Source: an uncultured Planctomycetota bacterium (GTDB lineage: Bacteria; Planctomycetota; Phycisphaerae; Sedimentisphaerales; UBA12454). Taken from it: a stretch of 64,000 bases of DNA. Position 1 is the stretch's first letter. Each line of letters opens with the position of its first letter. The notes under the pieces are model-generated. The model had not been told where the DNA came from. It was given only the letters and a program-made list of their open reading frames with translations, and searched no databases. The stretch covers positions 62,001 through 126,000 of the forward strand of contig CAINDG010000026.1 in assembly GCA_903847315.1 (NCBI GenBank), in the 5' to 3' direction. Of the stretch, positions 8,465 through 16,887 are shown one piece after another. Made by a program: the position numbers and the translations under genes.

Positions 8465-9280
8465 ATGACAATTTTTGATATAACGATAAAAGATTACCTG
8501 ACCGAAATCGACGAGTCGCCGCTGCTTAGCTGGGAAGAAGAGTGTGAACTGGCTAATCGAGTAATCGAAAACGACGACCCCGAAGCAAGGGACCATCTGG
8601 TCAGAAGCAACCTGAGGCTGGTAGTCAGCATCGCCAAAAGATTTTCCACAGTCCGATTATCGTTGGGCGACCTTATAGAGGAAGGAAATCTGGGACTCAT
8701 CCGTGCTGTCGATTCTTTTGACCCATCGGTCGGTGTGCGGTTCAGCACATACGCAGCATGGTGGATTAAACAAACTATCAAACGGGCACTTCTGCTCGAC
8801 AGCGGCCCGATATCAGTTCCGACATATATGGTTGAAATGGTTAATCAGTACAAACATATTGTCGCGGACCTGCAGGCAAAGCTGACAGATACGCCTTCTG
8901 TCGCCCAGATAGCCGAAGAAATGAAACTGCCGGTCAAAAAAATAGTAGCTATAAAAGAAATCGCGGATTCTGTTAATACCTCATTAGAGGAGGAATCTTC
9001 CCAGACAAATCAGACATTACATGAAACTATGCCGCAGGCATCAAATCAATTGCCCGAAGATGAGCTTGCCAGCACCGAAGAGCTCAAAAAAATTGTCAGG
9101 ATGCTCGATAAAATGGAGCCCAGGCAGGCCGAAGTGCTCAAACTCCGCTTCGGCATAAACGGCACAGAACCATTGACTTTAAAGCAAATAGGTGCTAAAC
9201 TCGGCCTCACTCGTGAAAGGGTACGGCAAATTCAGCAGGAAGCATTGAAGGCCCTCAACGAGTTAATGAACTGCGATTAA
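8465..9280 (+). CDS. Sigma-70 family RNA polymerase sigma factor (RpoD/RpoS-like)
   Basis: 271 residues. Region 1.2 begins near residue 8 (KDYLTEI...PLLS). Region 2 contains NLRLVVSIAKRF, DLIEEGNLGLIRAVDSFD and the -10-recognition segment FSTYAAWWIKQTIKRAL. Region 3 follows, and region 4 ends with TLKQIGAKLGLTRERVRQIQ, the -35 helix-turn-helix. There is no region 1.1. The segment after region 2.4 (LLLDSGPISVPTYM) departs from the usual housekeeping sequence, so it is more likely a group 2 sigma factor. Strong ribosome binding site AGGAG at 8454. No adjacent anti-sigma factor. Confidence 0.9.
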   Translation: MTIFDITIKDYLTEIDESPLLSWEEECELANRVIENDDPEARDHLVRSNLRLVVSIAKRFSTVRLSLGDLIEEGNLGLIRAVDSFDPSVGVRFSTYAAWWIKQTIKRALLLDSGPISVPTYMVEMVNQYKHIVADLQAKLTDTPSVAQIAEEMKLPVKKIVAIKEIADSVNTSLEEESSQTNQTLHETMPQASNQLPEDELASTEELKKIVRMLDKMEPRQAEVLKLRFGINGTEPLTLKQIGAKLGLTRERVRQIQQEALKALNELMNCD

Positions 9281-9306
9281 GAAGCGGTATTTCTTGAGGC
9301 AAAAAA

Positions 9307-9819
9307 GTGAATCTCGAAAAACATATTCGGTCTATCCCCGATTGGCCTAAAAAGGGTATTCTGTTCAGAGACATTACGCCGCTTTTGGCCGACAAGGAAG
9401 CATTTGCGGCAGCGATTAAGACTATCGCGAACAGATACAAAGACAAAAAAATCGCTTATGTCGCGGCAGTCGATGCGAGAGGTTTTATTTTTGGCGCGGC
9501 AATCGCGGCAGAACTCAATGTAGCTTTCGTGCCAATCCGCAAAAAAGACAAACTGCCGTGCAAAAAAGAATCGGTAACTTACGACTTCGAATACGGTCAA
9601 AACACGCTCGAAGTTCACACAGACGCGATAAAAAAAGGTTCAAAAGTTTTAATGGTTGACGACCTTCTTGCGACCGGCGGGACTATGGCCGCTGCGTGCA
9701 GGCTCATTGAAAAAATCGGCGGCAAAATAGAAGGCATCGCTTTTCTTATCGAACTGAAAGACCTTAACGGCAGAAAAAAAATCGAAAATTATAATATCTC
9801 GGTCGAAATCGATTTTTAG
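9307..9819 (+). CDS. apt: Adenine phosphoribosyltransferase
   Basis: 170 residues with the APT N-terminus (IRSIPDWPKKGILFRDITPLL), DARGFIFG, the base-binding KKDKLPCK segment and the PRPP loop VLMVDDLLATGGTM. It converts adenine and PRPP to AMP in purine salvage. The start is GTG at 9307, 26 bases after the sigma factor stop, so the two may be co-transcribed. Confidence 0.95.
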   Translation: MNLEKHIRSIPDWPKKGILFRDITPLLADKEAFAAAIKTIANRYKDKKIAYVAAVDARGFIFGAAIAAELNVAFVPIRKKDKLPCKKESVTYDFEYGQNTLEVHTDAIKKGSKVLMVDDLLATGGTMAAACRLIEKIGGKIEGIAFLIELKDLNGRKKIENYNISVEIDF

Positions 9820-9835
9820 TTTTGACAAAACAAAT

Positions 9836-10945
9836 ATGCAGAAAATAGAAGTTAAAATTCCGTCTTGTCCGAAAAACAGTTACACGATAGCTGTCGGCGA
9901 TGAGTTTCTGCCGGCGGTACTGGGGCAGATTAAAAAACTTTTGCCAGGGAAAGAGCTGTTTTTAATTACCGATGCCAATATCGCAAAAACAAAACACCTT
10001 AAAAAATTAACTGGTCTTTGCAATCTGTACCGTTATGTAATCACTCCTGCCGGCGAAAAATCAAAGAATATAAATACCGTTACGAAAATCGTCGAGCAGA
10101 TGGAGAAAAAAGCCCTCGGCAGGGATTGTGCCGTAATCGCGCTTGGCGGCGGAACAGTCGGCGATATCGCAGGGTTCGTCGCCGCTATTTACAAACGGGG
10201 CGTACCTGTGGTTCAAATACCGACAACTACAGTTGCGCAGGCAGATTCCGCTATCGGCGGCAAAACAGGCGTCGATTCGTCAATCAGCAAAAATGCGTTC
10301 GGTGTATTCAAAAATCCCACAGCGGTTTATATTGATGTAAGCACCCTTAAAACTCTCGATGACAAGCAGTTCAACGCAGGTCTGGTCGAATCGATAAAGC
10401 ACGCTCTTATAGCGGATAAAGATTATTTTGATTATTTACAGAAAAATCTCAGCGGCATTCTTGCGAGAAAATCTCAGCCTCTTGAATACATCGCCGTTAA
10501 AAACTGCCGGATAAAAGCATCCGTTGTCGAAAACGACCCTTATGAAAAAAACAAAAGAAGAATTCTCAATTACGGCCATACAATCGGCCACACCGTCGAA
10601 TCGGCGAGCAATTATAAACTTCTGCACGGCCAGGCCGTTGCCATAGGTATTATCGCGGCAAATATTATTGAACAAAAACTCGGTCTTGGCGGCGAAGAAA
10701 GACTTGCATCGCTTAAAAAACTGTTCGGCAGATTAGACATCAGTCTCAAAGTGCCGAAATCAATAACCAAACGGCAAATTCTTGATATAATCAGCAGAGA
10801 TAAAAAAGCCGTGCAAAAATGGCCGCGATTTGTATTGCTCGAAAAGACGGGAAAAGTATTGTGCAAAAATGGTCAATTCGCGCTTCAGGTCGAGCGTAAA
10901 ATCGTTGAAGAAACGATTGATATATTATTAAACAGGAATTTATAA
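9836..10945 (+). CDS. aroB: 3-dehydroquinate synthase
   Basis: 369 residues. It has the NAD-binding GGGTVGDIAGFVA, PTTTVAQADSAIGGKTGVD, the zinc-ligand regions (GLVESIKHALI, LNYGHTIGHTVE, LLHGQAVAIGI) and a C-terminal helical domain. The enzyme makes dehydroquinate from DAHP in the shikimate pathway. Related sugar-phosphate cyclases share the fold, but the motifs fit AroB. It lies 16 bases after apt and 9 bases before an aldolase-like gene. No other aro gene is in the window. Confidence 0.92.
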   Translation: MQKIEVKIPSCPKNSYTIAVGDEFLPAVLGQIKKLLPGKELFLITDANIAKTKHLKKLTGLCNLYRYVITPAGEKSKNINTVTKIVEQMEKKALGRDCAVIALGGGTVGDIAGFVAAIYKRGVPVVQIPTTTVAQADSAIGGKTGVDSSISKNAFGVFKNPTAVYIDVSTLKTLDDKQFNAGLVESIKHALIADKDYFDYLQKNLSGILARKSQPLEYIAVKNCRIKASVVENDPYEKNKRRILNYGHTIGHTVESASNYKLLHGQAVAIGIIAANIIEQKLGLGGEERLASLKKLFGRLDISLKVPKSITKRQILDIISRDKKAVQKWPRFVLLEKTGKVLCKNGQFALQVERKIVEETIDILLNRNL

Positions 10946-10954
10946 GGAGAAAAA

Positions 10955-11908
10955 ATGTTCAGAGAGAAAATCAAAGTTCTTGACTGCACCATCAGGGACG
11001 GCGGTTTGATTAACAATCACTATTTCACGGATGAATTCGTCCGGGCGGCATATAAGGCTCTTTCAGAAGCGGGAATCGACTATATGGAAATGGGTTATCG
11101 TTCCAGCAGGGCACTTGCTCCGGAAACCAATTACGGCCCGTGGAAATACTGCGACGATGACAAAATAAGCCGGATTATCGACGGCATAGAATCGAATATG
11201 AAAATCTCGATTATGGTCGATGCCCACCGCGTCAAGGAGCAGCAGTTTCAGCCCGCCGATAAAAGTCCCGTTGATATGATTCGTGTTGCCACGTATGTCA
11301 AGGATATCGACAAGGCGATTGCGATGTTAAAAATCGCAAGCGACCTCGGCTATGAAACAACCGTTAATATTATGGCAGCGTCCATTGAAATTGAAAAAGA
11401 CCTGATTGAGGCTCTCGACCAGCTTGCACAAACGCCTGTGCAGGTTGTTTATGTTGTTGACAGTTATGGCTATTTTTACTGCGAGCAAATCGAATATATG
11501 GTTAAGCTTTATCGCCAGCACCTGCCGGCGAATAAGGAAATAGGTATTCACTGTCATAACAATCAGCAGTTGGCTTTCGCCAATACAATCGAGGCGATAA
11601 TTCACAACGCCAATTTCGTTGACGCTTCGCTCTATGGAATCGGAAGAGGCGCAGGCAATTGTGCGCTCGAATTGATTATGGGATTCCTGAAAAATCCAAA
11701 ATTCAGCCTTACACCGATTTTGAAAATCATAGAAGATTATATGATTCCGATGCGCAAAGATCTCGAATGGGGATATTTAATTCCGTTTATGATTACCGGC
11801 ATATTGAACAGGCATCCGGAGGCGGCTATCAGTTACCGCAAAACCAAAGACAAGGACAAATACGCAGAGTTCTACGAACAAGTCAGGGATTCGCTCGATA
11901 CCCTGTAA
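10955..11908 (+). CDS. DRE-TIM metallolyase (HMG-CoA lyase/4-hydroxy-2-oxovalerate aldolase-like)
   Basis: 317 residues. It begins with VLDCTIRDGGL, the metal-binding D-x-x-x-R-D motif of the pyruvate carboxyltransferase/HMGL family, and later has EMGYRSS, the second metal-ligand motif GIHCHNNQQLAFAN and DASLYGIGRGAGN. A divalent metal-dependent C-C lyase or condensing enzyme is therefore expected. The substrate is not readable: the chain lacks the C-terminal DmpG domain of true hydroxyoxovalerate aldolases. It follows aroB by 9 bases with AAGGAG as binding site, so the two are probably translated from one message. Confidence 0.8.
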   Translation: MFREKIKVLDCTIRDGGLINNHYFTDEFVRAAYKALSEAGIDYMEMGYRSSRALAPETNYGPWKYCDDDKISRIIDGIESNMKISIMVDAHRVKEQQFQPADKSPVDMIRVATYVKDIDKAIAMLKIASDLGYETTVNIMAASIEIEKDLIEALDQLAQTPVQVVYVVDSYGYFYCEQIEYMVKLYRQHLPANKEIGIHCHNNQQLAFANTIEAIIHNANFVDASLYGIGRGAGNCALELIMGFLKNPKFSLTPILKIIEDYMIPMRKDLEWGYLIPFMITGILNRHPEAAISYRKTKDKDKYAEFYEQVRDSLDTL

Positions 11909-12013
11909 ACCCCCACACCAATTTACACTATGGTTGGATGTTTGCATATCAACCAAGGTGTTTTTTGGTGTTTTGTTGGACTTTACAGCCACAAGGTAAA
12001 TTGGTGTGGGGGT
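11909..12013. repeat. Terminal-inverted-repeat element C (105 bp)
   Basis: The perfect 17-base arms 11909-11925 (ACCCCCACACCAATTTA) and 11997-12013 start on the base after the aldolase stop codon. The interior holds TTGGAT at 11934-11939 within a GGTTG...CAACC hairpin. Arm sequence differs from A and B with matched changes on both sides. Confidence 0.85.
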
Positions 12014-12016
12014 AAA

Positions 12017-12113
12017 GCGCAACAAAAAAGGGTTCAGATTTGACTGGACCCTTTTCGTTTCACCGGTTTCGAAAAACCTTTTCTTCTTCTTCCTTTATTT
12101 TTCGTAAAAGAGC
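12017..12113. repeat. Direct repeat, copy 1: PEP-CTERM gene tail plus terminator
   Basis: About 95 bases beginning GCGCAACAAAAAAGGG recur at 12749-12848 with few changes. The block covers the terminator and the last codons of the minus-strand PEP-CTERM gene, so it marks a duplication of gene ends. Confidence 0.85.
12024..12053 (-). terminator. Rho-independent terminator of the PEP-CTERM gene at 12060
   Basis: Arms 12028-12037 and 12044-12053 pair over 10 positions with one G-T pair. On the minus strand the stem is followed by six T. It starts a few bases past the stop codon. Confidence 0.85.
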
Positions 12114-12641
12114 AACTGCCCCTATACAGATTAATGTTATTGTCGCGGGTTCCGGAATTTGCGACAGGTTCAAATGGAATTGGCCCATAGTATTTGTAAC
12201 ATCAATTCTAAAATTCAGCGAAACAGTTTCGTCCGAAAGAACGCCATCGCCGGCTGAAAAGACAAGTTTATGGCCGCCATTGCTTATCGTCGAAGATTCG
12301 AATTTATCGCTTGAAACAGGCCCGGCAAAAGTTCCAACTGTATATGGGTCAAAAATGAGTTCGAAAGTACTCCACGAAGAACCGCCTGAATTGGTTACTG
12401 TTTCGGAAATAAGAAATGACGAAGGATTTGTATCTGCCGAGCCGCTCACTTCAATATGGTCGTATCCCAATAAAGAGTTGACATCAGCAGTTAATGTTAA
12501 AAGATCGCCGAAATTATTAAAATTCCAGCTATGTTTCATTTGCATCGGGTCATCAGGAAATGCACACTGAAATTGACTAATATTAGCAAATGCAAAATTA
12601 GCAGTTGCCAATGCGATTAACACAATCAATAAATTCTTCAT
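12060..12641 (-). CDS. PEP-CTERM sorting domain protein
   Basis: 193 residues: signal peptide (MKNLLIVLIALATANFAFA), a secreted domain of about 140 residues without a recognised fold, then IPEPATITLICIGAVALLRK, the exosortase recognition motif, membrane helix and basic end. Known: exosortases (XrtA/EpsH type) cleave such tails at the surface. ATG at 12639-12641 has GGAGG upstream. The chain runs nine or ten residues (EEEEKVFRNR) past the usual basic end; in the neighbouring copy the same bases are 3' untranslated, so a stop codon appears to have been lost here. Confidence 0.85.
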   Translation of the reverse strand: MKNLLIVLIALATANFAFANISQFQCAFPDDPMQMKHSWNFNNFGDLLTLTADVNSLLGYDHIEVSGSADTNPSSFLISETVTNSGGSSWSTFELIFDPYTVGTFAGPVSSDKFESSTISNGGHKLVFSAGDGVLSDETVSLNFRIDVTNTMGQFHLNLSQIPEPATITLICIGAVALLRKIKEEEEKVFRNR

Positions 12642-12748
12642 ATAACCATCCTCCATCCACAATAAGCAATCATAATAAACAAGTACTAATTTGTCAAGTA
12701 ATTTATTTGAAAAATTATTTAAAAAAATTTATATCATCCCGGAATCCA

Positions 12749-12848
12749 GCGCAACAAAAAAGGGTTCAGATTTCGCTGGACCCTTTTCGTTTCACCGGTT
12801 TTTGAAAAACCTTTTCTTCTTCTTCCTTTATTTTCTTTTTGTAAGAGC
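12749..12848. repeat. Direct repeat, copy 2: PEP-CTERM gene tail plus terminator
   Basis: This matches 12017-12113. In this copy the gene stops earlier (TAA at 12828-12830), so most of the repeat is non-coding. Confidence 0.85.
12756..12785 (-). terminator. Rho-independent terminator of the PEP-CTERM gene at 12828
   Basis: This is the same hairpin as at 12024-12053, ending in a T run on the minus strand. Confidence 0.85.
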
Positions 12849-13433
12849 TAACGCTCCGATACAAAGTAATGTTAGTGTCGCAGGCTCCGGTATAAAAGAA
12901 GGAGTCTGTTCAGTAGTGAAAGCAATAGTGCCTAAGAAAGTGAGTTTGAAACCAAACTCTCCTTCAGTACCGTCAAGTATTGGGGAACCGCTGCCCACAT
13001 AATAATCAATTGTTCCGACATATCCCGGGCCGCCGCCATTAGGTATGGTTCCCGCTGCAACGGAACTGACATTATATGTCCAGCCGATGTCTGGAGCTAT
13101 AATATTGGAAATTGAGAATGTTTTGGTCATCCCGATTATGATATGATAATCCGTCCAGTCTTTATGTGTGTCGTTCAGTACAGTTTCGTCAATTAAAACT
13201 TTCGGGTCTAATTCAGTATTGGTAGTAAAAGTTCCCTCAATATGTCCGGGATAACCATTTTGTGTGCAGTTCCATGCGATAGCATATTCACCATTGCCTG
13301 AAGTCCAATTTTGTGTTCCCATTACAATGGCACCATCATTATCATCATCGCAATACCAAGATGTTATTTGAGCATTGACTAAAGAGGTGGTAATTAGGAA
13401 AACTATAAAAGATGCAGCTAATAACTTCTTCAT
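12828..13433 (-). CDS. PEP-CTERM sorting domain protein
   Basis: 201 residues: signal peptide (MKKLLAASFIVFLITTSLVNA), a secreted domain of about 150 residues with several Trp and Gly and no recognised fold, then FIPEPATLTLLCIGALALTKRK as sorting tail. The ectodomain shares little with that of the gene at 12060 although their 3' ends and terminators are near copies. Its own promoter must lie in 13434-13717, where GGTACACAGTACC forms a small palindrome near 13460. Confidence 0.82.
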   Translation of the reverse strand: MKKLLAASFIVFLITTSLVNAQITSWYCDDDNDGAIVMGTQNWTSGNGEYAIAWNCTQNGYPGHIEGTFTTNTELDPKVLIDETVLNDTHKDWTDYHIIIGMTKTFSISNIIAPDIGWTYNVSSVAAGTIPNGGGPGYVGTIDYYVGSGSPILDGTEGEFGFKLTFLGTIAFTTEQTPSFIPEPATLTLLCIGALALTKRK

Positions 13434-13659
13434 CGCCTTCTTCCTTCCTTAAAAACACGGTACACAGTACCGCTATGCTAATGATAGTATTATATAGATA
13501 TTTTAAATTTTGTCAAGGAAAATTTATTTGTATAACTTATTATTAAATAAGTACATAACACATCCAAATTTTTACTGTATGGGACTTATCCAGATTGTAT
13601 CTAATTTCCCTTAAAAATTAACACAAGTTCAATTTAATCAGCGGTTTAAGCGAAATAGC

Positions 13660-13688
13660 TTGCAAAAATGGGCTCTTTTCTATAGAAT
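13660..13688 (+). promoter_or_regulatory. Probable promoter of ffh
   Basis: TTGCAA at 13660-13665 and TAGAAT at 13683-13688 have 17 bases between them and lie 30 bases before the ffh ATG. The remainder of the 13434-13717 gap is A/T-rich with nothing else recognised. Confidence 0.5.
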
Positions 13689-13717
13689 CAGCCGGTTTTC
13701 AAAACAGGTTAATAAGT

Positions 13718-15145
13718 ATGTTTGATGCACTGACAGAAAAATTTAATAATGTATTCCGCGCGATTACCAATCGCGGCAGGATTACCGAGGCCAACGTCTC
13801 AGACGCGATGAACGACGTCCGTAAAGCTCTGCTTGAAGCGGATGTGAACTATCACGTCGCCAAACAGTTCTGCAAGGATGTCAGGCAGGCCGCTATCGGC
13901 GCTGAAGTCATAAAAAGTCTGCATCCGGGGCAGGTCTTCGTAAAAATCGTCAATGATGAACTGACCAAACTTATGGGGCCGGAAGATTCAAAGATTTACT
14001 TTGTTTCGCCGGGTCCTACGGTAGTTCTCCTTGCTGGTCTGCAGGGCAGTGGTAAAACTACAACCGCCGCCAAGCTCGGAAAGTACATCGTCTCAAAAGG
14101 CAAAAAAACACTCCTCGTCGCAGACGACCTGCAAAGACCTGCGGCTATCGACCAGCTCGTAACGCTCGGCCAGCAGCTTAGTATAGACGTGTATAGCGAG
14201 CCGCAGTCCAAAGATCCCGTAAAAGTGGCTAAAAACGCGTTAAACCACGCCAAGAGCAATAACTATGATGTAGTAATTCTCGATACGGCAGGCAGATTGC
14301 ATATCGACGAAGATATGATGACTGAAGTCGCCAACGTCGCAAAGGCCACCAGCCCTCATCAGATTTATTTAGTCTGCGACTCGATGACAGGTCAGGACGC
14401 CGTCAACAGCGCAAAGGAATTTAATGACAGACTCGAATTAGACGGCGTAATCCTTACTAAACTCGACGGCGACGCGAGAGGCGGGGCGGCCCTGAGCGTA
14501 AAAGCCGTCACCGGCAAACCAATAAAATTCATCGGCGTAGGTGAAAAATTAGACAAACTCGAAGAGTTCCACCCGGACCGAATGGCAAGCAGAATACTCG
14601 GAATGGGTGATGTCGTCAGCCTTGTCGAAAAGGCGCAGGAACAGTTTGATGCCGAGGAATCGGCCAAGATGCAGCAGAAAATGGCCAAAGGCACCTTCGG
14701 TTTCGATGATTTTTTAAAGCAGATGCAAAGTGTCCGGAAAATGGGTGGATTAGCCGATATGCTCAAAATGCTGCCCGGAATGGGCAGTAAAATGGCCGGT
14801 ATGGACATCGACGACAATGAAATGGTAAAAATAGAGGCAATAATTCACTCAATGACACTTGAGGAAAGAAAAAATCCGGATATAATCAACCCCTCGCGCA
14901 GGAGGCGCATTGCCGCAGGTTCCGGAACAGACCAGTATGATGTATCCGGCTTGATAAAGACTTTCGAACGCAGCCGCAATATGCTCAAGGCTCTTTCGGG
15001 CGGTGCTTTAGGCGGATTTAAGGCGCTGTTAAGCGGCGGCGGTATGGATGCCATCGGCTCGATGATGAGTCAGGGACGGAAAATCAAACAGCGTTCGAGA
15101 CGAAAACAGAAAATCGTAAGAAAAGGTAAAATAAGATACAGGTAG
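13718..15145 (+). CDS. ffh: Signal recognition particle protein Ffh (SRP54)
   Basis: 475 residues. The N domain is about 1-85. The G domain contains GLQGSGKTTTAAKLG, DDLQRPAA, DTAGRLHID and TKLDGDARGGAAL. The methionine-rich M domain is about 300-440 (MQKMAKGTF.., MLPGMGSKMAGM). The tail is strongly basic. Ffh binds signal peptides and the SRP RNA and docks with FtsY to target inner-membrane proteins. It heads a plus-strand group of translation genes (rpsP, trmD, rplS), a common bacterial order. Confidence 0.97.
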   Translation: MFDALTEKFNNVFRAITNRGRITEANVSDAMNDVRKALLEADVNYHVAKQFCKDVRQAAIGAEVIKSLHPGQVFVKIVNDELTKLMGPEDSKIYFVSPGPTVVLLAGLQGSGKTTTAAKLGKYIVSKGKKTLLVADDLQRPAAIDQLVTLGQQLSIDVYSEPQSKDPVKVAKNALNHAKSNNYDVVILDTAGRLHIDEDMMTEVANVAKATSPHQIYLVCDSMTGQDAVNSAKEFNDRLELDGVILTKLDGDARGGAALSVKAVTGKPIKFIGVGEKLDKLEEFHPDRMASRILGMGDVVSLVEKAQEQFDAEESAKMQQKMAKGTFGFDDFLKQMQSVRKMGGLADMLKMLPGMGSKMAGMDIDDNEMVKIEAIIHSMTLEERKNPDIINPSRRRRIAAGSGTDQYDVSGLIKTFERSRNMLKALSGGALGGFKALLSGGGMDAIGSMMSQGRKIKQRSRRKQKIVRKGKIRYR

Positions 15146-15153
15146 ATACCGGC

Positions 15154-15228
15154 TGTCATTCCGAGCGGAGCGAATCGCAGCCGAGGAATCTATTAAAAAC
15201 AGATTTCTCCGCTTCGGTCGAAATGACA
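15154..15228. repeat. Dispersed-type inverted repeat that supplies a start codon
   Basis: The left part begins TGTCATTCCGAGCGGAGCGA and the right part ends CGAAATGACA; the arms are imperfect reverse complements with AATCT/AGATT inside. This kind of TGTCATTCCGAG palindrome is widely scattered in environmental bacterial genomes (recollection). ATG at 15223 of the next gene lies in its right arm. Confidence 0.7.
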
Positions 15229-15564
15229 TCGAAAGATATTATTAAAAATATCTGTAAATTATCTCTGAATCAGTTTCTCGAAAAGGCCGCTCAAAAGACG
15301 GACGATAATTTCGGAAAACAATTCAGAGGTTTTTTCGCTGATAATAAAGGCGACTCTGAACTTGCGATGCTCGCGAGCCCGTCGAAGGATGAAGTCGAAC
15401 AGCTGCGAAAAGCTGTTGCGATAATGACGGAAGACGAAAAGAAAAACGCCGATAAGCTCACAGATGAGCAGGTCAAAAAAATAGCGGAAGACGCGAAAAT
15501 AGACCCGGCGTTATTAGCCATTTTTATTAACGGCTATTCATTATATTTGAAACGTGTTTCCTGA
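15223..15564 (+). CDS. Hypothetical protein, 113 residues, starting inside a repeat
   Basis: No family recognised. The protein is mostly helical, acidic and Lys-rich (EVEQLRKAVAIMTEDEKKNA, then a DEQVKKIAEDAKIDPALLAIF segment), with no signal peptide or membrane helix. The ATG lies in the right arm of the inverted repeat and has no clear ribosome binding site. The frame stays open back through the repeat, so the true start is uncertain. It sits between ffh and rpsP on the same strand, 50 bases before rpsP. Confidence 0.55.
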   Translation: MTSKDIIKNICKLSLNQFLEKAAQKTDDNFGKQFRGFFADNKGDSELAMLASPSKDEVEQLRKAVAIMTEDEKKNADKLTDEQVKKIAEDAKIDPALLAIFINGYSLYLKRVS

Positions 15565-15614
15565 CGACAATGTGTCTGACGGAAAATTAATTATATACAG
15601 AAAGGGAAATAGTT

Positions 15615-16151
15615 ATGGCAGTAAAATTAAGACTTATGAGAATGGGGCGAAGGCACAAGCCTTTCTTCCGCCTCAACGCGATTGATTCCCGCACGCCTCG
15701 CGACGGCAGAATCATCGAAAAACTTGGTCATTATGACCCGATTGAGAAAGACGCTTCAAAGCAGATTGTTCTCAATAAGGAAAGAATCGAGTACTGGATT
15801 GGCGTCGGCGCTGTACCGAGCGACACGGTTGCGGAGATGATTGCAAAGATAGGCATTGTCAGCAAGCACTATCAGGAAAACCAGGCTCGCAAGAAAAAAG
15901 CAAGACAGGTCGCCAAAAAGAAGGGCGTACTTTACGATAATACACAAAGAACGCAGGCAAAGAAAATCGTTGAAAAAGCTGAAGCGGAAACAAAAGCCAA
16001 AGCTGATGCCGAAGCCAAAGTAAAAGCCGAAGCCGATGCAAAGATAAAGGCTGAGGCTGAAGCAAAGGCAAAAGCTGATGCTGACGCGAAAGCCAAAGCC
16101 GAGACTGAAGCAAAGGCAAAGACCGATGATGCCGGCGAGAAGAAAGCTTAG
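15615..16151 (+). CDS. rpsP: 30S ribosomal protein S16 with long Ala/Lys/Glu tail
   Basis: 178 residues. The first 85 or so are a normal S16 ([18 protein letters not shown]..., [12 protein letters not shown]). Residues about 115-175 are a low-complexity run of A-E-A-K and A-D-A-K units, predicted to be a long charged helix. Usual S16 is 80-110 residues. S16 is needed for 30S assembly. The gene has a binding site AAAGGGAAA upstream and is followed by trmD after 17 bases, the standard order. Confidence 0.95.
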   Translation: MAVKLRLMRMGRRHKPFFRLNAIDSRTPRDGRIIEKLGHYDPIEKDASKQIVLNKERIEYWIGVGAVPSDTVAEMIAKIGIVSKHYQENQARKKKARQVAKKKGVLYDNTQRTQAKKIVEKAEAETKAKADAEAKVKAEADAKIKAEAEAKAKADADAKAKAETEAKAKTDDAGEKKA

Positions 16152-16168
16152 GTTAAAGTAAAAAAGTG

Positions 16169-16867
16169 ATGAGAATAGATGTTCTTACGCTTTTTCCGGA
16201 AATGTTTGCCTCGCCGCTGAATTTTTCAATTGTTAAGCGTGCTCAGCAGCGGGGATTGGTGCAGATAGCTCTTTCAAATATCAGAGATTTCGCAAAAAGC
16301 AGCTACAACAAGGTCGATGACAGTCCATACGGCGGCGGAGCCGGGATGGTTTTAATGTGTCAGCCGGTTTTTGATTGTCTCGAATCAGTTCAGAAACAGG
16401 ACTCAAATTCCGGACGCGTCATCCTGCTGACACCGCAGGGCAGAAAATTCGACCAGCAACTGGCAAAAGAGCTTTCGGCTGAAAAAAGAATTATTCTCAT
16501 CGCAGGCCATTACGAAGGCTTTGACGAGAGAATAAGAATCGGCACCGGCGCCGAAGAAGTTTCAATCGGCGATTACGTCCTTAGCGGCGGGGAACTGCCT
16601 GCGATGGTGATAATCGACGCGATTGTAAGACTTCTGCCGGATGCGCTGGGCGATGAAGACTCGGCGGCAAACGATTCTTTTAGCGACGGCCTTTTGGAAT
16701 ATCCGCAGTACACCAGGCCGGAAGAATTCAAAGGGTTAAAGGTGCCGGATGTGCTGCTTAGCGGAAATCATAAGGAAATAGATAAATGGCGAAAACAGCA
16801 GGCCTTGGAAAAAACAGAAAAGCAAAGGCCTGACCTGTTGGACAAACATAAAAAATCAGAAAAATAA
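16169..16867 (+). CDS. trmD: tRNA (guanine-N1-)-methyltransferase
   Basis: 232 residues with the SPOUT-family TrmD signature: [25 protein letters not shown], the trefoil-knot SAM site [14 protein letters not shown] and [16 protein letters not shown]. It makes m1G37 in tRNAs with G36 and prevents frameshifting. ATG at 16169 fits the family start; GTG at 16166 is the alternative. It lies between rpsP and rplS. Confidence 0.96.
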   Translation: MRIDVLTLFPEMFASPLNFSIVKRAQQRGLVQIALSNIRDFAKSSYNKVDDSPYGGGAGMVLMCQPVFDCLESVQKQDSNSGRVILLTPQGRKFDQQLAKELSAEKRIILIAGHYEGFDERIRIGTGAEEVSIGDYVLSGGELPAMVIIDAIVRLLPDALGDEDSAANDSFSDGLLEYPQYTRPEEFKGLKVPDVLLSGNHKEIDKWRKQQALEKTEKQRPDLLDKHKKSEK

Positions 16868-16887
16868 GACATAAGGAGTATAAACGA

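Noticed and set aside
15029-15229. A 66-codon minus-strand frame beginning MSFRPKRRNLF
   Set aside because: It is the translation of the dispersed palindrome at 15154-15228 followed by the antisense of ffh.
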